Assembly: GCA_015183035.1 (NCBI GenBank)
Contig: JACZZP010000008.1
Location: 2,046,001-2,110,000 of the forward strand
Direction: 5' to 3'
From: Meloidogyne chitwoodi
Lineage: Eukaryota; Nematoda; Chromadorea; Rhabditida; Meloidogynidae
DNA: 64,000 nt
Below are positions 34,387 to 47,300 of this stretch, piece by piece. Both the position numbers and the translations under genes were made by a program. Below the pieces are notes generated by a model. It was not told the origin of the DNA, ran no database searches, and saw only the letters and a list, made by a program, of their open reading frames with translations. The stretch's first letter is position 1. Every line of letters starts with the position of its first letter.

Positions 34387-37300
34387 TTACGTTTTTGAAC
34401 GCCACAAAGAATAAGAATTATCAAATTTTAACAAATAAATTCCTCGTCCCGGATAAAAGTGTGAACCAAAAAAGACTTCTTGATGACTGTCTTTGCGAAA
34501 AGTCTGTCAAAATTAAAATTTTAAAAACAAAATTAATTTTGTAAAAATTAAAATTTAAATTAGAATTTCTAAAAACTAAAAGTGTCATTTTTTCCTATAA
34601 AATAAAAATAAATAAATTAAAAAAAAACCGGAATAATTTCATCAATACGTGGTTTATTAGGATCAATTTGTTTTTTATTATTATTAACTGCTTCAGCTTC
34701 AATATCATTTCCTCCACTTTTCTTTCCATCACCACCACCACTAGCTTCAGCTTCATCTTCTTCATATTCATCTCCACTTTCATCAACATGAACTGTTACC
34801 TTTTTTAATTTAAATTTAAGTTAAACAAATTTAAAAAGAAAACCTGATTATTTTCAGCAACTGTCCATTCAAAATAAACTCCAAATCCAATATCATAATA
34901 ATCTGTACAAAATTCCCAAAACAAAGAATTCCTTAAATTATTTTTTAAAATTAATTAAAAAACCTTTTAATTAATTTTTTACCCATCAGGATGTGTTGGA
35001 ACACGAACCGTAACTTTAAAAAAATTAATTAATTATTAATTAAAAATAAATAAAAAACCTGTCTCTCCATGCCCAATTTTTAATATTCCTTCAGGACCTT
35101 CTTTCTTAATTAACTCTTTAAATTCTGACAAATTTTTTGAGGTCCAAACTGAGGCTGGTGCGACAATTGGATTTGCTTAAAAAATAAAAATTTAATTTTA
35201 AAAAAACTTTAAAAAAAAATACACAAAAATACCAACAAAATTTAAAAAAAACAATTTTACTAAACACCAAAAAAAAAACAAAAAAAAAAAGAGGACAGGA
35301 AAGAGAGTGTAAATTTTATTACTATGACAGAACATGCCCATTTGAGCGTATATAGAAGAAACTGAAATTTTTTTTTAAAGAAAAATAAGAAGAAACTCTA
35401 AAAACAATTTTTAAAAAAATACCAGGAATTTCACCATTAGTAGAATCTTCATCTTCTCCTTCTTCATCACTCAATTCAGAATCTGCTTCATCTTCTTCTT
35501 CTTCTAAATCTTCTCCACTACCACTAATTTCATTAACACTTTTAATTTTTGGTGATTGTTTAGAAGAATTTCCTCCTCTTTTTATTGTTGAATTATTCAT
35601 TTTATTATTTATTTTTGGAAGAGCTGCTTCTAAATCAGTTAAATTATTTAAACCTTCAACATTTGAACAAATTTTTGTTGTTCCAATATTAGGTAAATTA
35701 GTAGTAGTAGGAACAGCTTGAGAAGAAGCTGCTTGAGCTTGTGCATAAACTTGTGACATATATTGTTGATAATGTTGTTCTTGAAGTTGAAAAATTAAAT
35801 GTTCTTGCTATAAAAAATTAACTTTTTAAAATTAAAAAAAAAATTTTTTTTTTAAACAATTCATTAAATTTAAAAAAAAATATCGTTGCCTTGGTAGCGA
35901 CAGAAAAAAGTCAATTAATAAGTGACAATTTTTAAAACTCAAAAATTATATAATTAAAAATACAGAAAGTACACAAACAAACTTTAATATTACGTAAATA
36001 TTTTCATTAAAAAATTTTAAAAATAATTATTAAAAAAGGAAAGAAAAAAATAAAGGATCTGAAGGGGATCGAACCAAGGCTTAAATTGAGGCAAACTCCC
36101 AACATTAACCACTACACCACAGACCTATCTATTAAAAACCATTAATTTTATTTCTATATTGAATTTAAAATAATACAAACAAAAAACCTTTTCAGATTCC
36201 CCAGGATGTGTTTGCTGGGCGTACGCCAAAAATTGATGATATGTTTGTTTATTTAAAGCTTCTTGAATTTGTTTTCTAAAATTATTAATTTAAAATTAAT
36301 AATTTTAATTTAAATAAAAACCTTTGTTGTTCAAATTGTTGCAAAATTTCTTTAGATTCAAGATTATCTGTTGGGGGCATTCCTCCCTCCTTTTTCAAAT
36401 ATTCGTTAATACTAAAATAAGAAAAATAGAAAAAAAAATAGAAAAATTATCTATAATTAAATTAATTATTTTTTAAAGTAAAAACAATTGTTTTTCTATT
36501 TTTTTAAAAATTATTTATAATTAAATCAATATAAATAGTGTAATAAAACTTAAAAAAAAAGAGAGAAGCTATCCGTATTTTTTTAAAACAAATTTTATTT
36601 ATATTTCAAAAAAAAATATCTATTTTTTCTAGTTTTTATTTTTACAAGAGAGAAGAAAAAAAAATTAGTGTGTTTTTATAAGAAAAAAGATGAGAAGAAA
36701 TATACACTAAAGACTACTCTTTTTTCTCTTCTTTTTCCCCTTTTAAAGTTAATTTTTAAGGGAGACTTTTTCTAGTAAAATTAATAAAAAAAAATGTCTC
36801 AAAAAATGTGTCATTTATAGACAAAAAAATAAAAAAAAAAATAAACCTCTCATTATTATTTATATTTTCCATTTCAATTATTTTACGTTGTTTTTGTTGT
36901 CCTTCCAAATTATTTCTAAATGTTGTCGGACAGACAGCATCCAAAAGTCGAATAAATTCTAACATTGCTTCTTGAACAGTTAAAGTTGAAAATGTTTTCC
37001 AAACTTTTCTAAAAAATAAAAATTTTTGAGACTCTAAAATACCCAAAAATAAATAAATTAGGCAAGTCAGGGGTTATAAGAGTCTCAGAATATTTTTAAA
37101 GAATTCTTCTTTTTATAATTTTAGAAAGTTCAAAAATATTTTTAAAAAAGTCAAAATAAAAAAAGACAAAAAACAGTCAAAAAATAAAATAACTTTTTTT
37201 CAATAAAATTGACAAAAATGTCCAAAAAAAATTTTGCCAAAAAATTAAAGAATTAGTGCCAAAAATATTTTTTTTTTTTACAAAGTGCCAAAATTATAAA

Positions 37301-39727
37301 ACAAGAAAAAAAAAGAATCTTTGACAAATTTATTTTTTGACTAATTTCTTTTTTTTTTTAATTTTTTCCCTTCTTTTTTTCCCTCTTTAAAAAAGCTCTT
37401 AAAAGACATTATCTCTCTCTCCTCTCTTTCCCCCAAATAGAAACATTTAAAAAAAAGTGCCAAAAAAAAAATTAAAAAATTATTTAAAAAAATTGTTAGA
37501 GACTCTTAAAGTGTCGAAAAATAAATAATTAAATTAAAAAAAAAAATTTTAAGACTCTAAATGTTAAAAAATAAGCCAAAGGTTTGCTTGAGTCTCTAAA
37601 AATTTCTTTTAAATTTTTTTTTTATAAATATTGTATAAATTATTTTATTTTGTTATATTTACTTAAAAATTGAGTGACGAAAAAAAAACAAAAAAAGAAA
37701 TTCTTTATTTTTTCTGAGAGGAATATATTCTAACAAACACACTAAAATATATACTTTTCACTTTTTTTATTTTTTTTTAAATTTTTTTTTTCAATATTCC
37801 CCTGGGAAAAAAGTGAAAAAAATATTATAAATTGACACCGTTAGTTAGTTATTATTTTATTTTTGAGACAAATTGTCCCCCTTTTTTATTTTTGGATATA
37901 CTATAGTATACCGGACGCAAAATTTTGTATCAAAAGACATACCATTCGATTCGTCTCGACGAGCTGAGTCGAATGGTACAACTCTCATGATGCGGAAATG
38001 CCTAAAAGTCGAGATACAAGCCCCTAAAATTCGAAAACCCAAAGGGGGGAGTAAGCACATTTTTGGGGTGAAAATTTCAAATATGTGTATAATAGCTCAA
38101 TCGAAAGAGCTCGTCGAGACCTATCGAATGAGATGAAAATCATCGTGATTGAACGATTATGAACAAAGTTATGAAGGATCGAAGCTTGATGGAAACACGC
38201 CAAACTTGGACCTATAGGGAGTGTTTTATCACTTCTTCGTGTGGGAGCCCATCCCTGGTTGGCTTTTTGGTACATGCGTTATTCTACAGCTATAATTACA
38301 ACAAAATAATTAATTCAGCGAAAACAATTTATGAGCAGCCGCGGTAATCACATAGAGGAGCTTACTCCCCTCTATGGTTTTTCGATTTTCAGGGACCAGT
38401 ATCTCGGTTCATAGGCATTTCCGCATCATGAGAGTTGTACCATTCGACTCAGCTCGTCGAGACGAATCGAATGGTATGTCTTTTGATACAAAATTTTGCG
38501 TCCGGTATACTATAGTACAGCCTTATTTTTTTTTTAATTGTAAAAAAATTAAAAAATAGTTCCCCTCCAAAAATATTTAAATAAAAAAAAATTTTACAAA
38601 AATTAAAAAAAAAAACAGATGAAAAAAGGGGAAATATCTTAATAAAAGAAAATAAAAAAAGAAGAAGGAGAGGAATTAAAAAACAAAAATTTTTTTTTTT
38701 TTAAATTTTCATTGACTAAACATGAGGAAAAAAATTCCCTGACTAACTAACAATAAATACAAAGTTAATAAATTGAAAAAAAAAGAAAAGAGAAAGGATC
38801 GGAGGAGCTAATATACAAAACAATTTAATTTGACTCTTTATCTCTTTTTTCTTTTAAAGAGAAAATTAAGGAAAAAAAGTTTTTTTTTTTGAAAAAATTA
38901 GGTTATTTTCTCAAAAAAACAATTTAATTTTGGCAAAAGTAAAAAAAAAATAAATAAATTTTTTTCCTTCTGATTGATAATTCGAAATTTTAATAAATAA
39001 ATAAAAAAATTGAAATAATTTTTCAAAATAAAATTCTTTAAAAAATTCAAAATAAATGCCCTTTTACATTTATTTTTTTATCCCAAAATAAATTTGAATA
39101 AAAAAAATGAGAATAAAAAGGGGTGACCTACAACTCTATTTTCTACATTATTTTTCAAAAAAAATAAAATTTAAATTTAAAAAAACCTTGCATCATTTCC
39201 AACTAAATCAAACCATCCACATTCAATTCCATCATCTTTAAACATTCCAAATTTTGCTTGTTTTGAAAGAGCTATAAATTTTAAACGATGTCGATAATCT
39301 ACAGCTATTGAACGATTTTTTTCTAAATCTAAAAAATAAAAAAATTTAAAAAATATATATAAGGGTAACCCCTCTTTAACACATTTTTTCCCCATATTTA
39401 TTTAAATAATTATTTAAAAAAATAAAATAATTAAAAAATAAATAAATATAAGGGCAGAAATGTAACATTATTGTATTTATTTTTTTTATAAAAAACAAAA
39501 TTAATCAGTTAATTTATAAAAATGTAAAACTTCCCCACAAAAGCCCCCCAAAAATTCAATAAAAATTAAACCATAATATATTAAAAAAAACCTTTATAAA
39601 ATGACAGTGACATTTTATAAACTTCTTCAATTTCAAGTCCAAACAATTTTTTAATTAAAGTTTCATCCAATTCGGGCTGTTCAGCATCAACAACATTTTT
39701 AGCAACTAAATGTTCGGTTTCTTCCAT
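34387..39727 (-). CDS. ACBD3/GCP60-like Golgi protein (acyl-CoA-binding plus GOLD domains)
   Basis: Golgi-resident adaptor; in animals ACBD3 binds giantin and PI4KB. The ATG at 39727 begins [20 protein letters not shown]. The acyl-CoA-binding-like domain spans [35 protein letters not shown] and [17 protein letters not shown] (39200-39640 and about 37000). A Gln-rich coiled coil follows (about 36190-36390, 35740-35810), then an acidic Ser/Glu-rich linker (35430-35600). The C-terminal GOLD domain includes [20 protein letters not shown] and [17 protein letters not shown], ending [12 protein letters not shown] with TAA at 34387-34389. A giant intron (about 37013-39185) hosts a 619 bp MITE. Domain order matches ACBD3 well. 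Confidence 0.88.
36062..36126 (-). repeat. intronic tRNA-like element (ACBD3-like gene)
   Basis: Minus strand CTGTGGTGTAGTGGTTAATG contains an exact A-box TGGTGTAGTGG; CCTTGGTTCGATCCCCTTC contains an exact B-box GGTTCGATCCC. Sense to host. Confidence 0.7.
37899..38517. mobile_element. MITE with TACTATAGTATACCGG ends
   Basis: 619 bp element in the giant intron of the ACBD3-like gene. Inverted repeats of about 160 bases begin TACTATAGTATACCGGACGC and include CCATTCGATTCGTCTCGACG. The ends look like TA target duplication (TA|CTATAG...CTATAG|TA), as in Tc1/mariner-type elements. The core (about 38030-38390; landmarks GTTATGAAGGATCGAAG, CACGCCAAACTTGGACCTAT, GCAGCCGCGGTAATCAC) is clearly homologous to that of the element at 43178-43860, which has different ends. 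ORFs in it are short and mirror each other, so it is non-coding. Confidence 0.8.
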
Positions 39728-40206
39728 TAAACGAAGAGAAAAATTAATGAAATAGTAATCTAAAAAAGTTTAAAAAATATTTAAATTGAAATTTAAAAAG
39801 AATACACGATGCTGTTAAAGTGGTCAGACAACTTGTATTCAGAAATATCAAAACAAAGAACAGAATCTCTCACAATTTCTATAAAGATTAAAACAAATTT
39901 TTGTTTTAATAAAAATAAAAAATCAATTAAAAAAATACATCAAATAAAATATAAAAAAAGATGGCTTTGAATCCATTAATAAATATAAAAAAATTAGTAA
40001 AACCTCAAAAAAAAACTTTTTCTTTTAGACTCAAATAATCTCAAAAATTGACAACAACAAAATAAAAATAATGATTTTTTAGAAATTCGTGGCGAAAAAT
40101 AAAAAAAAATAAAATATACAATTCAATAAAATAAACCCGTCAAAAAAAGACAAAAAAAACTTGTTATTTTTAAATATTCCACGTCAATTATAATCTCTTT
40201 TTATTT
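39728..40206. other. intergenic between ACBD3-like gene and rad-51
   Basis: Mostly A+T-rich. On the minus strand 39838-39900 is a short open stretch with acceptor-like and donor-like edges, but it does not join in frame to the ACBD3-like ATG exon; it may be a 5' UTR exon. Otherwise nothing seen. Confidence 0.4.
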
Positions 40207-41880
40207 TTATTCTCCTCCTTGAACATCATCAATTCCATGTTCAGTTATCTCAAAAATACATTCACTTTCGGGTAAACAAGGAGAATCGTAGATCTTTTAA
40301 AAAAATTTAAATGAAAAATTTAAAACTAAAAAAAAAACCTTGCAAAGTCGTTGAGGTCCTCTGCCCTTACGGAAAAACAATCTGATGAAAAACAAAAATA
40401 TTAAAAAAATATTTAAAAACGAAAAAAAAACCTTGTAGTCGAAGCATGAGCTAATATATTTCCTCCAATCGGTTTTTTAGGATCAGCTTGATACATATTG
40501 CTTCCATCAACTTGTGAGACCACTTGGTTAGTAACAACAACGGCAACACCAAACTTGAAAAAAAAAGAAAAGAAATTTTGGTAAAACAAAAATTCACAGT
40601 TGAATATGAGGACCAAACACTCAATTTAACAACAACTACATGACCAACAAGTTCACTTATATATAGAAAAATATTTTTATTATTGTTAAAATACAATTGA
40701 TTTTGTAAACCTGATATTAACCCCCAAAAATTTTAAATTAAAAATAAAAACCTCCTCAGCGAGTTTAATTAAACCACGCAAAAAACAGGCCAAATGTTGT
40801 TGACGTGGTGCCAATTCACCACGTCCAGAATAATCTGTTCTGTATAAAGCCATTAAACTGTCAACTACAACAAGAGAATATCGACATTCTGCCATCATTG
40901 CAGCCCCTTCCATTAATAAACGCATTTGATGGTCAGTGTTATAACAACGAGCATATGCGACATTTTCTAAGACCATTTGACCATCTAATTTGTATCTTAA
41001 AATTGAGTAAATGAAGAAAAAAAGATATGGGAAGACTAAAGATAAAATAAGAAAATAAACCTTTCTGCAACAGATAAAAGCCTTTCAGGCCTAAAAGTTC
41101 CTTCAGTATCAATCCAAAGACATTTGCCTTCTGCCCCTCCCATATCAACCGGAAGTTGACAAATAACTGCTAAAGTGTGGCATAACTGACTTTTGCCTGT
41201 TCGGAATTCACCAAAAACCTTTAAAAAGAAAATATTTTTTCTTTTCTTTTTTAAAAAAATAAACCTCAGTAATAGAACACGTTTCAATTCCACCACCCAA
41301 AAGTCTATTTAATTCTCGACTGCCTGTCTCAATCAAAATTAATTGTGAACGCTTCACATGAACAACACTAGCCAAAGTAAAAGACATTGGTACAAGTTTT
41401 TTTGCTTCAGCCTAAGAAAAAATGTAAAGAGAATTAAAAGAAATTCCAAACATAAATCTTTTCAGCTTTCTGTTCTCCAATTCCATTAACTTTTTCCAAT
41501 TCCTTTTTGGGAGCAAACGCAACAGATTCAACAGTGTTAAAGCCATGAGCTCGAAGTTTTTTAATGTCATTAGTGTGTATTCCATGATGCTAAAAGGTAA
41601 AATAATTTAAAAAATAGTGAGAAATGTATAAAGGAAATTTTGGAACATTGATCTCTTCGATAGATCTTTTTCTCCGAATTTAAGTTGGCAAGGACTACGC
41701 AATATTTGTGAAGTTTGAGATATAAAATATAAATAAAAACTAATAAACCTCTAATTTTTCAATTAATGTATAAGGCAAAGAAATTTTAGCTTCAGTAGCT
41801 TCAGTGATTACATCAACAATAGCTGCTGTTGCACTGGCTGCTGTCATTGAACTTATCGTCTTTTTTTTTTGTTGTAACAT
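40207..41880 (-). CDS. rad-51: RAD-51 recombinase
   Basis: RecA-family recombinase that forms filaments on single-stranded DNA for homologous repair and meiotic crossing-over. The ATG at 41880 starts [19 protein letters not shown]; a second Met at residue 12 is possible. The N-terminal helix-hairpin-helix domain includes [17 protein letters not shown]. The ATPase core has Walker A in the form [29 protein letters not shown], Walker [34 protein letters not shown], and [17 protein letters not shown] with [14 protein letters not shown]. It ends GIDDVQGGE with TAA at 40207-40209. All family motifs are present and the length is normal, about 350 residues. Divergent from the gene at 42218. Confidence 0.96.
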
Positions 41881-42217
41881 TATTAAAGTTGATAATTCTA
41901 AAAAGAAGTGTATAATTATAGCAAAAGTACACTAAAAGAAAGTTCAACAAAATCTTTAGATGAAAAATCAATAATGTAAACAACTTATTTAAATACTAAA
42001 TTTTGCGCATAAATCTTTTCTTTTCATCTTTTTCCCAATATTGAACAGTTACTACAATTTTCAGCTTCTCTAATTATACACTATCTCTCTTCCATTAAAA
42101 GCGTCGCGTTTGGAAGCGATTTAATTCGACTCCTTTCATTTTTTCATTGTTTTTTTTGTCAAAAATCTTATTAAATTTAATATAATTACAGCGTCTTCAC
42201 TATTATAATAATCAACA
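41881..42217. promoter_or_regulatory. bidirectional promoter between rad-51 and the gene at 42218
   Basis: 337 bases separate two divergent ATGs, so both promoters must lie here unless distant exons exist. TTTAATATAATTACAG at about 42176-42191 is a good splice acceptor just before the 42218 ATG and could be a spliced-leader trans-splice site. That is inference. Confidence 0.45.
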
Positions 42218-44020
42218 ATGATTCCAACATTTCAATCGTTCGATGACAAAAAACCTACAAAAAGTTATTTGAAGCCTCGCCCAATCAAACCACTTGGAAA
42301 TGATAAAACACGACATGTTAATAAAGCGCCGCCATCTACTAGCAACACGACTCTACCTAAACAAGTAACGATAGCGCGAACTCCTATAGTTAATCAAAAT
42401 GTAGAGGTTTTTTTTTAATTTAAAGTAGATCTTGAATAAAAGGGTAGTTTATTATTATATTAAACTTTTTTTCCAGATGGCCCCTCCTCTTCAACCTATA
42501 ATTTCAACACCTTCAATTACAACACCTCTTGCCCGTTCTACTATTAGTTTATTAGATACAAATGGTGGAGATTCTTCTATTTATACTATGCGTGAATCTT
42601 CTATTCAAGTTTCTGAACAACGATTAAAAGCAATTTATTTGCAATTTGAAGAAAATCAAAAAAAGATTATTGAGCCATCAATGCAAAATAAAATTCCGCG
42701 AAGTAATTCATTTAGTAATGTTTTGTCAATATTTTCCAAAATTGAAACAACTAAAGCAAAATTGTTAATTCAACGTAATCATTTGGAAGAAGCTAAACAA
42801 AATTTTATACAAGAATTGGCAAAATATGATGGACAAACTATTGAAGCATTAAAAGAAATTGGAAATCTTAATGAGGAGTTTAATGGTATATTTATTTTTT
42901 TAAATTATATTTTTTTAAAAAAGGTTTAATTACCAATTTGGAGAAGCTTCCCAATTGTGGCCAAGGCAGCAAAACACCTATTATGGTTGATAAGGTTTAT
43001 TTTTTTTTAATTAAAATTTTAAGTATTAAATTTTCTTTTTCAGGAAATTCAGGTTAACCCACAAAGAGTTCTTTTCAAATCGCCTTCTGCCGAATTTCTT
43101 CCAACTATGCAAATGTATACATTTTTTTAAATATTATTAAAGAAACCGGTTTATTTTTTAATTAAAATAGAAGGGAGGGTAATACTGCAGTTTATATGCG
43201 ACATTTTTTGGAAAAATTTTTCTTTGAGGGCCCAGACTCGAAATTGGACAATATATGATTCGAAAGAGCTCGTGAAGCTGAGTCGAAAGACACCAAAATT
43301 AGCCCGCGGTCTCAATTCTGGGGCGAGATACAGACCCCTGAAAAATAAAAAACCATAGGGGGGACCAAGCTCATTTTGGAGAAAAAATTAAAATATGAGT
43401 ATGATAGTTTATTCGAAAGAGCTCTTAGAGACCTATCGAATGAGACCAAAATCGTCTTGATTGAACGATTTTGAACAAAGTTATGAAGGATCGAAGTTTG
43501 CTGGAAACACGCCAAACTTGGACCTATTTGGAGTGTTTTAACACTTCTTCATTTGGGCGCCCATCTCTGGTTGGCTTTTGGTACATTCGTTAATCTACGG
43601 CTATAATTACAACAAAATAATTAATTCAGTGAAAATAATTTAAGTGCAGCCGCGGTAATCACTTAGAAGAGCTTGGTCCCCCCTATGGTTTTTTATTTTT
43701 CAGGGGCCTGTATCTCGCCCCAGAATTTAGACCGCGGGCTAATTTTGGTGTCGTTCGACTCAGCTTGACGAGCTCTTTCGAATGACATATATTGTCAAAT
43801 TTCGAGTCTGGGCCCTCAAAGAAAATTTTTCCAATGTCGCATATAAACTGCAGTATTACCGAAGGGAGCTTTCCCCCAATTTTTTAAATTAATATTTTAA
43901 TAAAATTCTCACACATTTTTTAAAAGGGTTCCTCTTCCCCCATCACCAATTCTACGGAGCAGCATTAAATCTAACAAACCTAAGGCAGGAGATATTACAC
44001 CAATAGCCTTCAAATTCTAA
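42218..44020 (+). CDS. unrecognised coiled-coil protein
   Basis: Five exons by eye. Exon 1 (42218-42406) starts MIPTFQSFDDKKPTKSYLKP, basic and Pro-rich. Exon 2 (42478-42884) has Ser/Thr/Pro-rich sequence and then a helical stretch with heptad character (SEQRLKAIYLQFEENQKKII, LSIFSKIETTKAKLLIQRNH, EIGNLNEEFN). Exon 3 gives LITNLEKLPNCGQGSKTP, exon 4 EIQVNPQRVLFKSPSAEFLP. The last exon, after an intron holding a MITE, reads VPLPPSPILRSSIKSNKPKA and ends TPIAFKF with TAA at 44018-44020. The SPSAEF and PPSPILRSS motifs look like proline-directed phosphorylation sites. A shared promoter with rad-51 may hint at cell-cycle or germline expression, which is speculation. Confidence 0.65.
43178..43860. 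mobile_element. MITE with GGTAATACTGCAG ends and 8 bp target duplication
   Basis: 683 bp element in the last intron of the gene at 42218. Ends are GGTAATACTGCAGTTTATAT and its reverse complement. GAAGGGAG flanks both sides (43170-43177 and 43861-43868), an exact 8 bp target-site duplication. GG termini with 8 bp duplication resemble the Merlin element at 18803, though hAT is also possible. Long inverted arms include GACTCGAAATT, GCTGAGTCGAAAGACACCAA and CCATAGGGGGGACCAAGCTC. The core is homologous to the MITE at 37899-38517. Confidence 0.85.
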
Positions 44021-44342
44021 AAAAAAGTGAAGTATATCTATTTTTTGATAAATAAAATGACATTCATTATCCTTAATTTATTTTTCTTTCCAAAAATATA
44101 CACATTTTTGAGGCTTATTTATAAATAAAACGGAGAGTTTGAATTTTTTGTGCTCCTTTGTATTATTTTTTTTTTATTTTTAAAGAAAAATATTAAATTT
44201 TAATGATTGAATTTTCCCAAAATTTTTTAAATTTAATAGTGAGTGAAAAAAAACCTGTAAACACATATATATAATTATTTTTTGGGGCTATAAAAAAACA
44301 AAAAAAAAATTAAAATCAATTAATCTTCTCTCAATTTTGAAC
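44021..44342. other. intergenic between convergent genes
   Basis: Short A+T-rich 3' flank shared by the gene at 42218 and rbm-25; no feature seen beyond possible polyadenylation A/T runs. Confidence 0.5.
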
Positions 44343-47300
44343 TCATTTTAAAGCTCTTCCACTGCTTCTATTTGTTGAACTATTATTATTAGGTAATACA
44401 TTAAGTCCAAGTCTTTTAGCTTCACTTTCATAAACTATTAACCGCCATAGTTTAACTGTAAAAACTTCTGCTTCATCATCGAGTACCTTTTTAAAAATAA
44501 AAAAATATTTTTTAAATTTAAATCAAAAATCTTATCAAAAACAATTTGGGGGGTCATGGGTTCGAACCCGCTCAGTGGTCAAACATTTTTAATTGGCACA
44601 AAAATAGCTACAAACACTTAAAAAAATAATTTAAATATAAATAACTAAAAAAAGGAATTTTTTCTCTTATTTTCATGCTTAAATTATTTAAAAAATAAAA
44701 ATATACCATTGCAAGATCTGCCAAAATATTATCTGGTGACGTTCTTGAAGTAATCTTTTCACAAATAAAAGAAACTAATGATTGTTCTTCTTCACCAATA
44801 TATTCACAAATTTTTTTATTAATCCAAGGACGTACTCTTTGATCCATTAATTGTTCATCTAAAAATTCCCAACTTAAAGAAAATGCAAAAAGAAGTTCTC
44901 TATCTGTTGGTATTCGATTAATTAAATCCTTGATGAGTTTTTTACGTTCTTCTGGTGTTATTGAATGAATTCGATCCTTAAAAATTGAATGAATTTTATC
45001 AATTTTACAATGTTGTGACAAAATGTCAAATTTTTCCCTCATTGACATTTTGTATTTGTGACATTTTGTCACATTTTACCCTCATTGGCTTTTTGTCCAA
45101 AAATTCTTTAAAAAAATATAAAAAACCTCTCTAGTAATTTCAAACGGTTTAATCTTCTTTTTTATTTGATGCAATGTATCTTCCTCTTCTTCATCTTCTT
45201 CAAAAACACCATTTACTGGTTTAATTGTTTTTTGTTGTATAGTTGTAATTATTGGCTTTTTAATTGGTGATGGACTACTTGAAGAAATATCTTCTCTTTT
45301 TTCTTCTTCCTCTTCTTCTTCATTAGGTGGTGGAGGAAATGATTTAGGATGATCATTTGGATATTTTGACAATTCTTTTTTTTTACATTTTTCACTTTTA
45401 TTATTATTATCAATACCATTATTTTGTGGATGTCCAGGAACTTTAAAAAAATTAAATTTTTTTTCTTTTTTAAAACTCACAAAATAATTTTTATCATTCT
45501 CACCTACAAATGGTCAAAGAGACATAAAGGTCAAACAGTCAAAAATAATTTTTTAAAAAAATGGCAACACTTTTATAAAGATGTACAATTTTATTAACAG
45601 AAAGTGAAGAATGAAAAATTTTTTTTTTGAATGGTATTATGTCTTTTGACCATTTTATAGGTAAAAGAGAGAAAAAGTAATGACAGAAGGTCTTCTAACA
45701 CAAACAAAATTAAAAAATAAAAATAAAAACCTGTCTCCCATATTTCTTTTACTAGAATAGTTTCTTTCTAAAAAAAAATTAAATAAATTTAAAAAAAATT
45801 ATTTTTAAAAAAAACCTCTTTTTTGGCAAGTTCAGCTAAAAGTTGCTGTTGTTCAATTTCCTTTTCTTTTAGCAATTGTTTTTTAACTTCTTCCATTTCA
45901 CGCTTTTCTTCATGACGATCTTTAGCATCAACTTCACGTTCTCGTTCATAATTTCGACGACGTTCAAAAAGTGCAGAGCCTCTTAAATTAAAATTTAAAA
46001 ATTTATTTAAAGTCATTAAAAAAGATAAAAAAAGATGGACTCTAACGCCAAGCCCAGGAGATTCTTTAAAGTTTAAGGCCAATGTATTTTTTTTTTGAAT
46101 TTTAATAGAGTCCACAATTCCAAAATTTGGCATCAATAAATTTAAAAAATTCATTCAAAGAATTAGGTCCGAAAGTTAAAAAATCTTATGTTCCTTACAC
46201 ACCACAAAACAATTAAAGCTCTTTAACAGTTACAGAGACCAGATAATTTCTTTGAAAAATCTGTTCCGTATTTACTAACAAATTGTGTCAATTCACATAA
46301 AAAGAAATAAAAACTCTTACTTACTTAAAATTAAAAAAAATAAACAAACTTGTAATATTTCGGATCATCCCGTTCATCAACATAATCTTCCAAAAATTGT
46401 CTTAATTTTTTAGCTTCTTTTTCAATCGTTTTTTGACGTTGAATTTCACTTTCACGATCTTTTAAATATTGTTTTGACATTCTCTTTTCTCTTTCTTCCC
46501 ATTTTTTTAATCGTAAAATATAAGATTCTTCACGTTCTGCCAATTCTTTTTTTATTCGACGTTTCTCAGCAATTACATAAGAATCTTCTGAAGATGGAGT
46601 ATCTCCTCCCCCTCCACGTTTATGACGTGAAGAAGAAGAATTTTTATTATTATTATTTTGTGGATATTCTGAAGTTGTATTAGTTGAAGAACTTGAAGAT
46701 GAAGAAGAAGAGGATACAGAACGTTTTGACCTTTTTTATTTAATTAAATAAATTAAATTAAAGAAGAAAAAGTTAGAGAATAGAAAGGAGATTAAACACG
46801 AGAGGATTAATTATCTGTAAGACAAAAATAAAGAGTTGTCCGTCCAAAAATTTTTTTTTTAATCAGAAAAATGTCTAAAAAAAATACCAAAAAATAAATA
46901 ACCTAAAAATATAAAAAAATTCTTTTTAAAAAAAGAATTTCTCTCAATTCTGAAATTTAGAAGGGTAAAAACACCCAAATTTTGACCGAAATATCTCTCT
47001 TAGATTTAAAAAAAATATTTATGTATATAAAAAATTTAAAACCTTTTAGAATGTGATCCAGAACGTTTAGAATGTTTATTTTTTGAAGAACTTCTTTTTC
47101 CATGTTTTTTCCCAGATGGTGAATGTGAATGTTTACGTTTTTTGTGTACCTGAAAAGGAAAATTAAAATTAAAAAAAAAATATTTAAAAAAAAATCTTCT
47201 AATCCTTTTCTTAAAAATTAAAAAAATAAAAAGAAGGGAAGAAAGAAAAAAATTTTTTTTTCGAATAAGTGATATTAGGGAAAATAAAAATAAATATCTT

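Noticed and set aside
37857..38559. Several overlapping ORFs on both strands around 38 kb
   Set aside because: They lie within the inverted repeats of the MITE and mirror each other; no protein family signal.
39838..39900. Extra upstream coding exon of the ACBD3-like gene
   Set aside because: Open and flanked by splice-like signals, but every donor phase leads to a stop in the next exon before the ATG at 39727.
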